Shown in pieces: positions 7,735 through 15,577 of a DNA stretch of 64,000 nucleotides. This DNA comes from Thermodesulforhabdus norvegica. Its GTDB lineage: Bacteria; Desulfobacterota; Syntrophobacteria; Syntrophobacterales; Thermodesulforhabdaceae. Under the pieces are notes generated by a model. It saw only the letters and a program-made list of their open reading frames with translations, had not been told where the DNA came from and ran no database searches. The stretch lies in contig NZ_FOUU01000002.1 of the NCBI RefSeq assembly GCF_900114975.1, positions 170,649 through 234,648 of the forward strand, written 5' to 3'. The position numbers and the translations under genes were made by a program. Position 1 is the first letter of the stretch. Each line of letters starts with the position of its first letter.

Positions 7735-8898
7735 ATGAAAATTCATGAATATCAGGCGAAGGAGCTTTTTGCACGTTACGGTGTGCCCGTGCCGAGAGGG
7801 CGCGTGGCTTTTTCGGTTGAGGAAGCCGTGGAGGCGGCAGTCCAGTTGGGATCCTACCCGGTCGTTTTAAAGGCTCAGATTCATGCGGGCGGTCGTGGTA
7901 AAGGAGGCGGGGTTAAGCTTGCTCATTCCCGGGAAGAGGTCGGGAAGCTTGCCGGTGAAATGATCGGTATGACCCTGGTGACCCATCAAACCGGTCCTGA
8001 AGGGCGGGTTGTCAAGAAAATTCTGGTTGAAGAAGCCCTGCCCATTGAAAAAGAGCTTTATCTGGGGATGCTTCCCGACAGGAAAAGCGGGAAGCTCGTG
8101 GTTATGGCAAGTTCGGCGGGAGGTATGGATATAGAAGAGGTCGCGGCTAAGCATCCCGAAAAGATAGTTTCTGTTTACCTGGATCCTCTCCTTGGATTGC
8201 AGCCTTTTCACGCACGGCAGCTCGCGTACGGTCTGGGACTCTCGGGGGATCTCGCCAGAGACTTCGTTTCTCTTGTTACAAATTTATACAGGCTCTTCGT
8301 GGATTACGATTGTTCTCTGGTGGAAGTTAACCCTCTGGTTGTTACGGAAGGTGGCAGGCTTGTTGCCTTGGATGCAAAGGTGAATTTCGACGATAACGGC
8401 TTGTTCCGCCACAGGGACATACTGGGCTACAGGGATCCTGACGAAGAGGATCCTCTGGAACTGGAAGCATCGAAGTACAATCTTAACTACATAAAAATGA
8501 ACGGTACCATTGGGAACATGGTAAACGGCGCCGGCCTTGCCATGGCCACAATGGACCTCATAAAGCTTGCCGGAGCTGAGCCTGCTAATTTCCTGGACGT
8601 GGGCGGCGGGGCCAGTGCCGAAATGGTGGAGAACGGTTTCAGGATAATCCTGAGCGATCCCAGCGTTAAGGGGGTTTTCGTTAATATATTCGGTGGAATA
8701 TTGCGCTGTGATGTTCTGGCTCAGGGTATTGTGGAGGCGGCAAAGAAGGTGGATATCAGGGTTCCGGTGGTCATCAGGATGGAAGGGACCAATGTTGAGA
8801 AAGGCAGAGAAATTCTGGAAAAATCAGGGCTCAAGTTCCTGGTTGCGAAGGATCTGAAGGATGCTGTTGGCAAAGTCGCCGAGATAGCACGTCAGTAG
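7735..8898 (+). CDS. sucC: Succinyl-CoA synthetase (ADP-forming), beta subunit
   Basis: SucC carries the ATP-grasp nucleotide site and part of the succinate site of the enzyme that interconverts succinyl-CoA and succinate with substrate-level phosphorylation. The product has 387 residues, the usual length. It begins [20 protein letters not shown], with the Gly-rich loop [15 protein letters not shown], the succinate/phosphate-proximal [13 protein letters not shown] and the C-terminal [12 protein letters not shown]. The start at 7735 is chosen over an upstream in-frame ATG-less extension because GAGGAG lies just before it and the N-terminus fits the family. sucD follows after 25 nt. In sulfate reducers it serves an oxidative or reductive TCA cycle. 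Confidence 0.95.
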   Translation: MKIHEYQAKELFARYGVPVPRGRVAFSVEEAVEAAVQLGSYPVVLKAQIHAGGRGKGGGVKLAHSREEVGKLAGEMIGMTLVTHQTGPEGRVVKKILVEEALPIEKELYLGMLPDRKSGKLVVMASSAGGMDIEEVAAKHPEKIVSVYLDPLLGLQPFHARQLAYGLGLSGDLARDFVSLVTNLYRLFVDYDCSLVEVNPLVVTEGGRLVALDAKVNFDDNGLFRHRDILGYRDPDEEDPLELEASKYNLNYIKMNGTIGNMVNGAGLAMATMDLIKLAGAEPANFLDVGGGASAEMVENGFRIILSDPSVKGVFVNIFGGILRCDVLAQGIVEAAKKVDIRVPVVIRMEGTNVEKGREILEKSGLKFLVAKDLKDAVGKVAEIARQ

Positions 8899-8923
8899 CC
8901 GTAAAATCAGAGGAGGAAGCTTC

Positions 8924-9802
8924 ATGAGCATATGGGTTGATAAGAATACCCGGCTTCTGGTTCAGGGAATAACGGGTCGAGAAGGGCAGTTTCATACGCG
9001 CCAGTGTGTGGCCTACGGGACTCGTGTGGTGGCCGGTGTAACTCCAGGAAAAGGCGGACAGGAGATGGACGGTATCCCCGTTTTTAATACCGTCAAAGAA
9101 GCGGTAAAGGAGACGGGGGCTAACTGTTCGATGATTTTCGTACCTCCCGCTTTTGCGGCCGATGCAATACTGGAAGCCGTGGACGCCGGGATTCCGCTCA
9201 TCGTTGCCATTACCGAAGGAATTCCGGTGCTTGACATGATGAAGGTGAAAAGTGTGCTCGGTTCTTCTCGTTCAAGGCTTATAGGGCCGAATTGTCCGGG
9301 TATAATTACTCCCGGGCAATGTAAGGTCGGAATAATGCCCGGCCCCATTCATATGCCCGGTTCCATAGGGGTCGTTTCCAGATCGGGAACGCTTACCTAT
9401 GAAGTGGTTTACCAGCTCACCCAGCAGGGCATCGGTCAGAGCACGTGCGTGGGAATTGGAGGCGACCCCGTAAACGGGACCAGTTTTATCGATTGCCTTA
9501 AGGCCTTTCAGGACGACCCTGAAACGCGGGGCATTGTGATGGTGGGTGAAATAGGGGGTACCGCCGAAGAAGAGGCTGCTGAATTCATAAAGAGTCACGT
9601 GACGAAACCGGTAGTCGGTTTTGTTGCGGGACTTACGGCTCCGCCGGGAAGGCGAATGGGGCATGCCGGAGCCATTATAAGCGGGTCAAGTGGGACGGCC
9701 CAGGCCAAGATTAAGGCCATGGAAGCCGCGGGGATCACTGTGGTTAAAAATCTGGGTGAATTCGGTGAAATATGCCGTCACGTTTTTTCTTCCGTTTTGT
9801 AG
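8924..9802 (+). CDS. sucD: Succinyl-CoA synthetase, alpha subunit
   Basis: SucD binds CoA and carries the phosphohistidine of succinyl-CoA synthetase. The 292-residue product has the CoA-binding Rossmann segment [18 protein letters not shown] at the N-terminus, [20 protein letters not shown] in the middle and [13 protein letters not shown] around active-site His247 (His246 in E. coli). GAGGAGG precedes the ATG. It forms an operon with sucC. hflX follows downstream, so the two may share a transcript. Confidence 0.95.
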   Translation: MSIWVDKNTRLLVQGITGREGQFHTRQCVAYGTRVVAGVTPGKGGQEMDGIPVFNTVKEAVKETGANCSMIFVPPAFAADAILEAVDAGIPLIVAITEGIPVLDMMKVKSVLGSSRSRLIGPNCPGIITPGQCKVGIMPGPIHMPGSIGVVSRSGTLTYEVVYQLTQQGIGQSTCVGIGGDPVNGTSFIDCLKAFQDDPETRGIVMVGEIGGTAEEEAAEFIKSHVTKPVVGFVAGLTAPPGRRMGHAGAIISGSSGTAQAKIKAMEAAGITVVKNLGEFGEICRHVFSSVL

Positions 9803-9886
9803 TGTGGCTTTTGTGTTGATCTTGGATCGTTGCATGAAATAATTAAATAGGATTGGGATCTGGAAAAAAACGGGAGGTGGAAGGCT

Positions 9887-11545
9887 ATACAGAAAATATT
9901 CGGGAACATAACGGCACTTAAAAGTACCCAGCGGAAGAGAATTGAAAATTTATACCGGCGGCGTGTTTCTCCAAAGGAGATAGTATCTCCTGAGCTTGCG
10001 AGGGATCTTGCACGTTGGTCCCATGAGACGGGAAGACAGGTGGGATGCCTTCTGGGCCGGGACGGCACCGTTGAAATGGTCCTGGTGGGAGATGCAAGGT
10101 CCCTTTATATTCCGGAGCTACCCAAAGGAAGGGAAGCGCGCTGGCGATTACGGGGGCTTCGGCTGGTTCACACCCATCTCCACGGGGAGCCTCTTACGCA
10201 GGATGATCTTATGGATCTGGTCTTTCTCAGGCTCGATTGTGTGGCGGCCGTTCAGGTGGACCGCCAGGGTGGTGCCACGTGGCTTCATGTGGCCCATCTG
10301 GTGCCCGGTGCAGGAGAAAAGACGGATAGAGCCTGGGAGATTTTGCCCCCTATGCTCTGTTCCCAGCAGAGTGTAGACTTTGAAGAACTCGTAAGGTCTC
10401 TTGACGAAGAGCTTGAAAGGAATCGGCAGCTCTTTTCGACCAGCGACGGTAGAGACAGGGCTCTTCTGATCGGCGTTACCGATGGGTCTCGTGAGCGCGC
10501 AGAGGCTTCCCTTGATGAAATGGCAGAACTGGCGAGAGCGGCGGGTATTGACGTCGTTGGCAGGGTTGTCCAGAGGGTAAGAGAAATAAATCCCAAGTAT
10601 CTTATCGGTAAGGGAAAACTCGGTGAAATAATGATCCAGGCCTTGAGGCACGGTGTGGATCTTCTTATCTTCGACAGAGAATTAAACCCGTCTCAGGTCA
10701 GGGCTCTGACGGACACGACGGAACTCAGGGTAATCGATCGGACGCAATTGATACTGGATATATTTGCTCAGAGGGCCAAGAGCCGTGAAGGTAAGATTCA
10801 GGTGGAAATGGCTCAACTCAGATATCTTATGCCGAGACTTAACGTGAGGGATGATGCCCTGAGCCGCCTTACAGGAGGAATAGGAGCCAGGGGGCCCGGT
10901 GAGACAAAGCTGGAGATAGACAGGAGGCGTATTAAGGATCGGCTTGCTCAACTTGAGCGCGAACTCAAGGCCATAAGAAAGAACAGACAGGAAAGGCGCA
11001 GAAGGCGCAATAAGAACGAGATACCCGTCGTGTCCATTGTAGGTTATACGAATGCCGGCAAGTCAACTCTTTTGAATGCCCTCACCAAAAGTGACGTTCC
11101 CGTAGCGGATCAGTATTTTGCAACCCTGGACCCTACCAGCAGAAGACTCAGGTTTCCCAGGGATTTTGAAGTCATAGTTACGGACACCGTGGGTTTCATT
11201 CATGATCTGCCGCGAGAATTGCTGGACGCCTTTGCAGCTACTCTGGAAGAGCTTCACGATGCCGATGTGCTTCTACATGTAGTTGATATCAGCAATCCCC
11301 GGTTTGAGGAGCACATTGAAGCGGTCAGGGCCATTTTAAAGAAGCTCAATCTTCACACCAAACCGGAATTGCTGGTTTTCAACAAGATGGACCTGGTTTC
11401 CCCGGAATTCGGTAAAACGGTGGCGGATCGGTACGGTGGGATACTGATTTCTGCAATCGATAGGTCAACTCTTTCTCGTTTAATAACGGCTCTTGAAGAA
11501 AGAGTTGAAATGGTTTGTTTCGGTGAAAATCGGATTTCAGCTTAG
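9887..11545 (+). CDS. hflX: GTPase HflX (ribosome-associated); N-terminus apparently begins at a non-canonical ATA
   Basis: HflX is a ribosome-binding GTPase that splits stalled or hibernating 70S ribosomes. The long N-terminal nucleotide-binding domain includes LIGVTDGSRERAEASLDEMAELARAAG and YLIGKGKLGEI. A basic helical linker follows, then the G domain with GYTNAGKST (G1), DTVGFIHDLP (G3) and NKMD (G4). The only ordinary start is GTG 10040, but the same frame stays open upstream to 9851. From 9887 it encodes a typical HflX N-terminus (IFGNITALKSTQRKRIENLY, then RRRVSPKEI and SPELAR). No ATG, GTG or TTG occurs between 9851 and 10040. GGGAGGTGG (9872-9880) is well placed for ATA 9887. Either ATA (or CTG 9860) is the start, a base error hides an ATG, or translation starts at 10040 without 51 conserved residues. 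The end overlaps convergent ribF by 9 nt. Confidence 0.85.
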   Translation: MQKIFGNITALKSTQRKRIENLYRRRVSPKEIVSPELARDLARWSHETGRQVGCLLGRDGTVEMVLVGDARSLYIPELPKGREARWRLRGLRLVHTHLHGEPLTQDDLMDLVFLRLDCVAAVQVDRQGGATWLHVAHLVPGAGEKTDRAWEILPPMLCSQQSVDFEELVRSLDEELERNRQLFSTSDGRDRALLIGVTDGSRERAEASLDEMAELARAAGIDVVGRVVQRVREINPKYLIGKGKLGEIMIQALRHGVDLLIFDRELNPSQVRALTDTTELRVIDRTQLILDIFAQRAKSREGKIQVEMAQLRYLMPRLNVRDDALSRLTGGIGARGPGETKLEIDRRRIKDRLAQLERELKAIRKNRQERRRRRNKNEIPVVSIVGYTNAGKSTLLNALTKSDVPVADQYFATLDPTSRRLRFPRDFEVIVTDTVGFIHDLPRELLDAFAATLEELHDADVLLHVVDISNPRFEEHIEAVRAILKKLNLHTKPELLVFNKMDLVSPEFGKTVADRYGGILISAIDRSTLSRLITALEERVEMVCFGENRISA

Positions 11546-12460
11546 CAACTGCCTGACGCATTCAACGTCTCTGCTGATCTGGTCGGCCAGTTCGTCAATG
11601 CCCGAAAACTTTTTTTCTCCTCGAATGTATTCGATAAATTCGACTTTTATTACCTTGTTGTAGATATGCCGATCGAAATCCAGAATGTGAACTTCCAGGG
11701 ATAAATCGGTATCTCCAAAGGTGGGATTGTAGCCAAGGTTCGTGGCGCCCATGTACTTTATTCCGTCCACGGTCACACGGGTTGCGTAAACTCCCGTTCT
11801 GGGAGGAACGTAGTCTCCGATACGAACGTTTGCGGTGGGAAAACCCAGCATACGTGCTCCCCGTCCACGTCCGTGGACAACGGGCCCTCTTATCTCATAA
11901 GGCCTCCCCAGTAGGGTTGTAACGGTTTTCATCTGTCCTTCCTGGATAAGCTTACGTATCGATGTGCTACTGACAACTATTCCCGAAACTATAACTTCCG
12001 GCACAACCTCAACGGTGAAACCGTGAGTTTTCCCCATTTCTTCCAGAAGAATTATGTTACCTTCACGGCCTTTACCAAAGTGATAATCGTAACCCACTAC
12101 AAGATGCTTTACGCCGACGAAGTCGACCAAACACTGCTCGACGAACTCTCTGGCGGAAAGGGATGCGAATTCACGGGTGAAGGGGATAATCCAGACTACA
12201 TCCACGCCGTATTGCTCAAGGAGCTCCAGTTTTGTGCGATGAGGAGTGATAAACTTCAGGTTACAGTCGGGGCATAGAACCTTTACCGGATGAGGGTTGA
12301 AGGTGATTACGACGGTTTCGCCTTCCTTTTCCCGGGCGTAATTTCTGGCGTGTTCTATAAGAGCCTGGTGTCCTTTATGAACTCCATCGAAGTTTCCTAT
12401 CGTTACGGCAGGATTTCTGAATTTCCTTCTGGCCCTGACAAAACCCTCCACAATTTCCAT
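11537..12460 (-). CDS. ribF: Bifunctional riboflavin kinase / FAD synthetase
   Basis: RibF phosphorylates riboflavin to FMN and adenylylates FMN to FAD. The 307-residue protein has the adenylyltransferase domain first, with GNFDGVHKGHQALIEHA, TFNPHP, VVGYDYHFGKGREGN and SSTSIRKLIQEG. The riboflavin kinase barrel follows, with ARMLGFPTANV, GVYATRV, NLGYNPTF and EVHILDF. ATG 12460 is preferred over the in-frame TTG two codons upstream. The gene converges on hflX with a 9-nt overlap and stands as a single gene. Intergenic 12461-12547 shows no clear regulatory element; no RFN riboswitch is visible. Confidence 0.94.
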   Translation of the reverse strand: MEIVEGFVRARRKFRNPAVTIGNFDGVHKGHQALIEHARNYAREKEGETVVITFNPHPVKVLCPDCNLKFITPHRTKLELLEQYGVDVVWIIPFTREFASLSAREFVEQCLVDFVGVKHLVVGYDYHFGKGREGNIILLEEMGKTHGFTVEVVPEVIVSGIVVSSTSIRKLIQEGQMKTVTTLLGRPYEIRGPVVHGRGRGARMLGFPTANVRIGDYVPPRTGVYATRVTVDGIKYMGATNLGYNPTFGDTDLSLEVHILDFDRHIYNKVIKVEFIEYIRGEKKFSGIDELADQISRDVECVRQLLS

Positions 12461-12547
12461 AAGCAAATGGCTCCCGATTCATTCTATGAAGTACCGGCTT
12501 TTTCTGTAAAGGGCCCTGGAATTAATAACAGCAGAAAACCCATTTGT

Positions 12548-14497
12548 CTATGCAGCACGGGAAAGAGTTTCTATTTCTCCTTCTCCGAAAAGATCGGAGA
12601 CACTTAGGAGAAGTTTGAGGCTTTCTCCCGTTTTTGCAACGGCGCTGAGATAGCCTGTGTTGCCGTAAAGTCCTATTCCGGGGGTTTCTTCGATGTCCTG
12701 AGCCTTGATCGATTCCACGTGGGAAACGGTGTCCACGATGACGCCGACTTTCAGTATTTTTCCTTCATGAGGAACCTCAAGAATGATAATACATGTCCGT
12801 TCCGTATATTCGGTTTCGGGCAGGCCGAGTTTTCTTCTGAGGTCCACAACAGGGATGATTGCTCCTCTGAGGTTTATTATGCCTTTTACGTAATCAGGAG
12901 CCTGAATGAGACTCCTTATAGGCATTATGCCGACGATTTCTTTCACATTCATGACATCCACGCCGTAGTACTGCCCGTTCATCAGGAATATGAGATATTT
13001 CCCTTCGTGTCCCAGCTTGCTTTTAGAGGATTCCCTTCCTTCACGGATTGAGCGATTGATTTTTTCTATCAGTGAGAGGGGATCGAGCAGTTGAGGGTAG
13101 CGGGGCACATACCCGGTGTGCTCTCTGCAGGCCCTTTCGATAAATTCTTCCATGACGAAGGCATTCAGGTCCACCGGGGTTCCGATGCCCATGTTATCGT
13201 GCATGTATCTTTGCATTGTGGTGAGTGACTGATGATCGGGCATGAGGTCGTCGGTTTTTATGCCCTGCGGTTCTGTTAAAACGTTTTTCAGAATGGGAAC
13301 CCTGAGACCAAGGTTCCGATTGGGGTCCAGAAAGGCAACCCCTATTTCTGCGGCCGTCTCCGGCTTTTTCGAAATAAATTCGCCGGCCTGAACCAGGAGC
13401 TTTACGAACTCTTCGACGGCTTCCCCGTGTTCTTCGATTACTTCTTCTCTCATGACCACTATGCAACATGGGTGGTTTTGCCAGAGCTCTGCGGAAAGAA
13501 AAAGTTGTTCTGCTATACCTTCAGCAATGGCCTTGGTTCCTATAGGTTCCGCCACCATGAAACCACTTGCCATGGGGTTGGTTTTAAGAAAATCGGGCAT
13601 GCGAATCGGAGGGACGACTTCGTAGTAAAAGTCTCCTTCCCTGACACCGGCTATTCCGGGCTTCAGACCCATGGCGGTTATGAACATGTGAGAAAGCATG
13701 TGGTGGATCGACAGTTCGTGGGGGATGACAAAAGTTTTTCCCCTGAAGAAGCTTCCCAGGTCCGTGACGGAGGTCTTTTTTCTGACACATATGCTGCCGT
13801 TCTTGTGGGCAAGGGAGATCATCTTAAGCGGAACTCCGAAGGCGAACAGGTCCATTGCGATAGGGGCGAGGATAAAAGCGCCATCGACTTCCGCACGTTC
13901 CAGGGCTTCCTGCACGGGGTTCCAACTGGTCATACATCTGGTCTGGAGCGTAAAGTTTTTTGGGGTCACCTTGCCGGTTTCTATGAAATTCTTGGCAACC
14001 CCCAGAGTCAGATGGTCGGTGATCTGGATGTGAGCAATAGAAAGAACGACTCTCCCTGAATCGTCTCTTTGGGGAACCCGCCTTTTCAGCTCCTCTCTGG
14101 ATTTGGCCTGCAGGGTCAGTCCCGCCAGCGTATCCTGAATGACCTTCTTAAGTTCTACGGGTGCAAAAGGCTTCGTGATAATGTTACTGGCTCCGGCTTC
14201 GGCGGCCTCGGCGGCTTCCTTTTTCTGAGCCCTTCCGGTTGCAAGGATAAAGGGAAGATCTTTAAATTGCTCCCGGGACCTTACCCATCTTAAAAGTTCA
14301 ATTCCCCCCATGTTGGGCATATTCCAATCGCTTATAATCAGAGAGATGGTAGGGTCTTTCTGCAGAATTTCTACGGCCTGCTGACCGTCCTCGGCCTCGA
14401 TTACGTTATCGAAACCGAGCTCTTTGAGGACCTTGGTTTCCATCTTTCTTGTTATTGCAGAGTCTTCTACCAGAAGGATCCGAATCTTTTCGTTCAT
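12548..14497 (-). CDS. Fusion protein: CheY-like receiver, NrtA/TauA-type substrate-binding domain, CheW domain
   Basis: This 649-residue protein joins three modules rarely seen together. Residues 5-125 are a CheY-like receiver with acidic ED pocket residues, phosphoacceptor Asp57 (IISDWNMPN) and the later KPF lysine. Residues about 150-460 resemble the periplasmic binding proteins of nitrate/sulfonate/bicarbonate ABC transporters (SIAHIQITDHLTLGVAKNF, EVDGAFILAPIAMDLFAFG, MASGFMVAEPIG). There is no signal peptide, so the module is cytoplasmic. Residues about 510-640 are a CheW domain (YLIFLMNGQYYGVDVMNVKEI, then YVKGIINLRGAIIPVVDLR). CheW docks receptors to CheA, so the chain may feed a cytoplasmic ligand signal into a chemosensory array. 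ATG 14497 is chosen because GGGGGA lies upstream and the receiver starts there. It is monocistronic, with no che genes nearby. Confidence 0.88.
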   Translation of the reverse strand: MNEKIRILLVEDSAITRKMETKVLKELGFDNVIEAEDGQQAVEILQKDPTISLIISDWNMPNMGGIELLRWVRSREQFKDLPFILATGRAQKKEAAEAAEAGASNIITKPFAPVELKKVIQDTLAGLTLQAKSREELKRRVPQRDDSGRVVLSIAHIQITDHLTLGVAKNFIETGKVTPKNFTLQTRCMTSWNPVQEALERAEVDGAFILAPIAMDLFAFGVPLKMISLAHKNGSICVRKKTSVTDLGSFFRGKTFVIPHELSIHHMLSHMFITAMGLKPGIAGVREGDFYYEVVPPIRMPDFLKTNPMASGFMVAEPIGTKAIAEGIAEQLFLSAELWQNHPCCIVVMREEVIEEHGEAVEEFVKLLVQAGEFISKKPETAAEIGVAFLDPNRNLGLRVPILKNVLTEPQGIKTDDLMPDHQSLTTMQRYMHDNMGIGTPVDLNAFVMEEFIERACREHTGYVPRYPQLLDPLSLIEKINRSIREGRESSKSKLGHEGKYLIFLMNGQYYGVDVMNVKEIVGIMPIRSLIQAPDYVKGIINLRGAIIPVVDLRRKLGLPETEYTERTCIIILEVPHEGKILKVGVIVDTVSHVESIKAQDIEETPGIGLYGNTGYLSAVAKTGESLKLLLSVSDLFGEGEIETLSRAA

Positions 14498-14655
14498 AGC
14501 CAGTCCCCCAGGTGCAGTAAATTTTTCTACGAACTCGATCTTTAGGATAAAGCCCATCGTCCGTCAATTTATTTTCCGGTAAGAGTGCAGGTCCGGCGGA
14601 AATTGCCTATTTAATGGCGAGCACAAACCTCGAGAAGTTCTGCAGGTAAAGGTTC

Positions 14656-14684
14656 TTGACAGCTTTGCCGTTATAGAGTAGTAA
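14656..14684 (+). promoter_or_regulatory. Candidate promoter of tRNA-Leu
   Basis: A perfect -35 TTGACA (14656-14661) is followed after 17 nt by TAGTAA (14679-14684), 28 nt before the tRNA. The remainder of 14498-14655 shows nothing I can name. Confidence 0.4.
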
Positions 14685-14712
14685 AAATCAAAAAATCGAT
14701 CTGTTTATGAAT

Positions 14713-14799
14713 GCCGAAGTGGCGGAATTGGTAGACGCGCTAGATTCAGGATCTAGTGGGCGCAGGCCCGTCGGGGTTCGAGTCCCCGCTTCGGCACCA
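14713..14799 (+). tRNA. tRNA-Leu(CAG)
   Basis: This is an 87-base class II tRNA with encoded CCA. Acceptor strands GCCGAAG (14713-14719) and CTTCGGC (14789-14795) pair exactly, A 14796 is the discriminator and CCA ends at 14799. The D-arm has GGCGGAATTGGTAGACGC. The anticodon stem CTAGA/TCTAG encloses loop TTCAGGA with anticodon CAG at 14747-14749, reading CUG. The variable arm is long, as in leucine tRNAs, and the T-loop is GGTTCGAGTCC. Confidence 0.97.
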
Positions 14800-15196
14800 T
14801 CGTTGGAATTATTATAAAGGTCTTTCGAAGTTGTCCTGTTAGCGAGACCTCGTAATACTACCTTTGGGATTTACCAGAACGAGCCGATTTTGAAAAATAA
14901 ATCCGCGGGATTGAGAAGAGAGGCCAAAGCTTATCCCGAAAGCCTCTTTACGCTCTGTGCTTAAGGTGTTCCCCTCACCGTAAAAACAGTTGGATGTAAG
15001 TCATCACGAGTGCAGAATACCTCTCTATGGCTAAAGCCAGGGGCATGCGGTCTTGCCGGGGAAATGGGTCATAAGAGCTAATGTGCTTATTATCACATTT
15101 GGTCTTGCAATATAAGTTCTCCCGTGTTAGATGGAAGGTGCTTTTCTTGGTGGGTTCGTGCCTCATGACCGACGGTAGGAGAGAGGAGGAAAAAGT
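14800..15196. other. Gene-free region between tRNA-Leu and the small membrane protein
   Basis: I find no supported gene or known riboswitch in these 397 bases. A weak hairpin (AGAGGC 14919-14924 with GCCTCT 14942-14947, then TTT) might terminate the tRNA transcript. The segment around 15025-15075, with GGCTAAAGCC, is potentially structured but matches no class I can name. A ribosome-binding site, GAGGAGG, precedes 15197. Confidence 0.3.
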
Positions 15197-15517
15197 ATGA
15201 AGGTGTTCGTTGGTGGGCTTGTTGCCGTATTTCTGGGGATTATCGGTATTTTCACCTTTTTCGGTGATTTTCTCCACCTGCTTGCGGGTGCTGTTCCCCT
15301 GATGCTTCTGGTCGGTGGTGCAATGGCCGCATATCTTGGATATGATGAAGTTAAAGATCAGGTCAAGTTGCCTTTTCTGAAAAAAGGAGAGCAACCTGCA
15401 CAGGAAGCCTCTGATGAGGATGTGAGCAAGTACAAAGAAGAGCTTGAAAAGTACAAAGCAGAAGTTGAAAAATTAAAAGCAGAACTGGAAAAGAAATCTT
15501 CCTCAGAGGAACAGTAA
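15197..15517 (+). CDS. Small membrane protein with charged C-terminal coiled coil
   Basis: I do not recognise this 106-residue protein. Two adjacent hydrophobic segments (about residues 4-24 and 27-48) form a membrane hairpin rich in Gly and Phe. A short basic linker (LPFLKKG) follows, then a strongly charged Lys/Glu helix at about 70-103 with the repeating pattern KYKEELEKYKAEVEKLKAELEK, a heptad-type coiled coil. GGAGG sits ahead of the ATG, and a strong terminator follows directly, so it is a monocistronic gene. The layout suggests a membrane-anchored scaffold or oligomerising protein; no function is assigned. Confidence 0.75.
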   Translation: MKVFVGGLVAVFLGIIGIFTFFGDFLHLLAGAVPLMLLVGGAMAAYLGYDEVKDQVKLPFLKKGEQPAQEASDEDVSKYKEELEKYKAEVEKLKAELEKKSSSEEQ

Positions 15518-15538
15518 TATTCCGCAACGGCTTTTTAG

Positions 15539-15577
15539 CTCCCTGCCCGAAAAATCCTGTGGGCAGGGAGTTTTTTA
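15539..15577. terminator. Bidirectional rho-independent terminator
   Basis: CTCCCTGCCC (15539-15548) pairs with GGGCAGGGAG (15561-15570), with a 12-base loop and TTTTTTA after it on the + strand. The stem also ends the convergent polA transcript, with TAAAAAGCC on the reverse strand. Confidence 0.88.

Noticed and set aside
13427-14059. 210-codon frame on the + strand within the REC-SBP-CheW gene
   Set aside because: It is antisense to a well-supported coding region and has no ribosome-binding site or recognisable motif.
15020-15080. Possible c-di-GMP or other riboswitch upstream of the small membrane protein
   Set aside because: GGCTAAAGCC and nearby stems do not give the conserved core of any riboswitch class that I can name.
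14975-15394. 139-codon reverse-strand frame across the empty region and the small membrane-protein gene
   Set aside because: It runs antisense through a gene with good start signals and terminator. I considered a transposase relic but could identify no catalytic motif.
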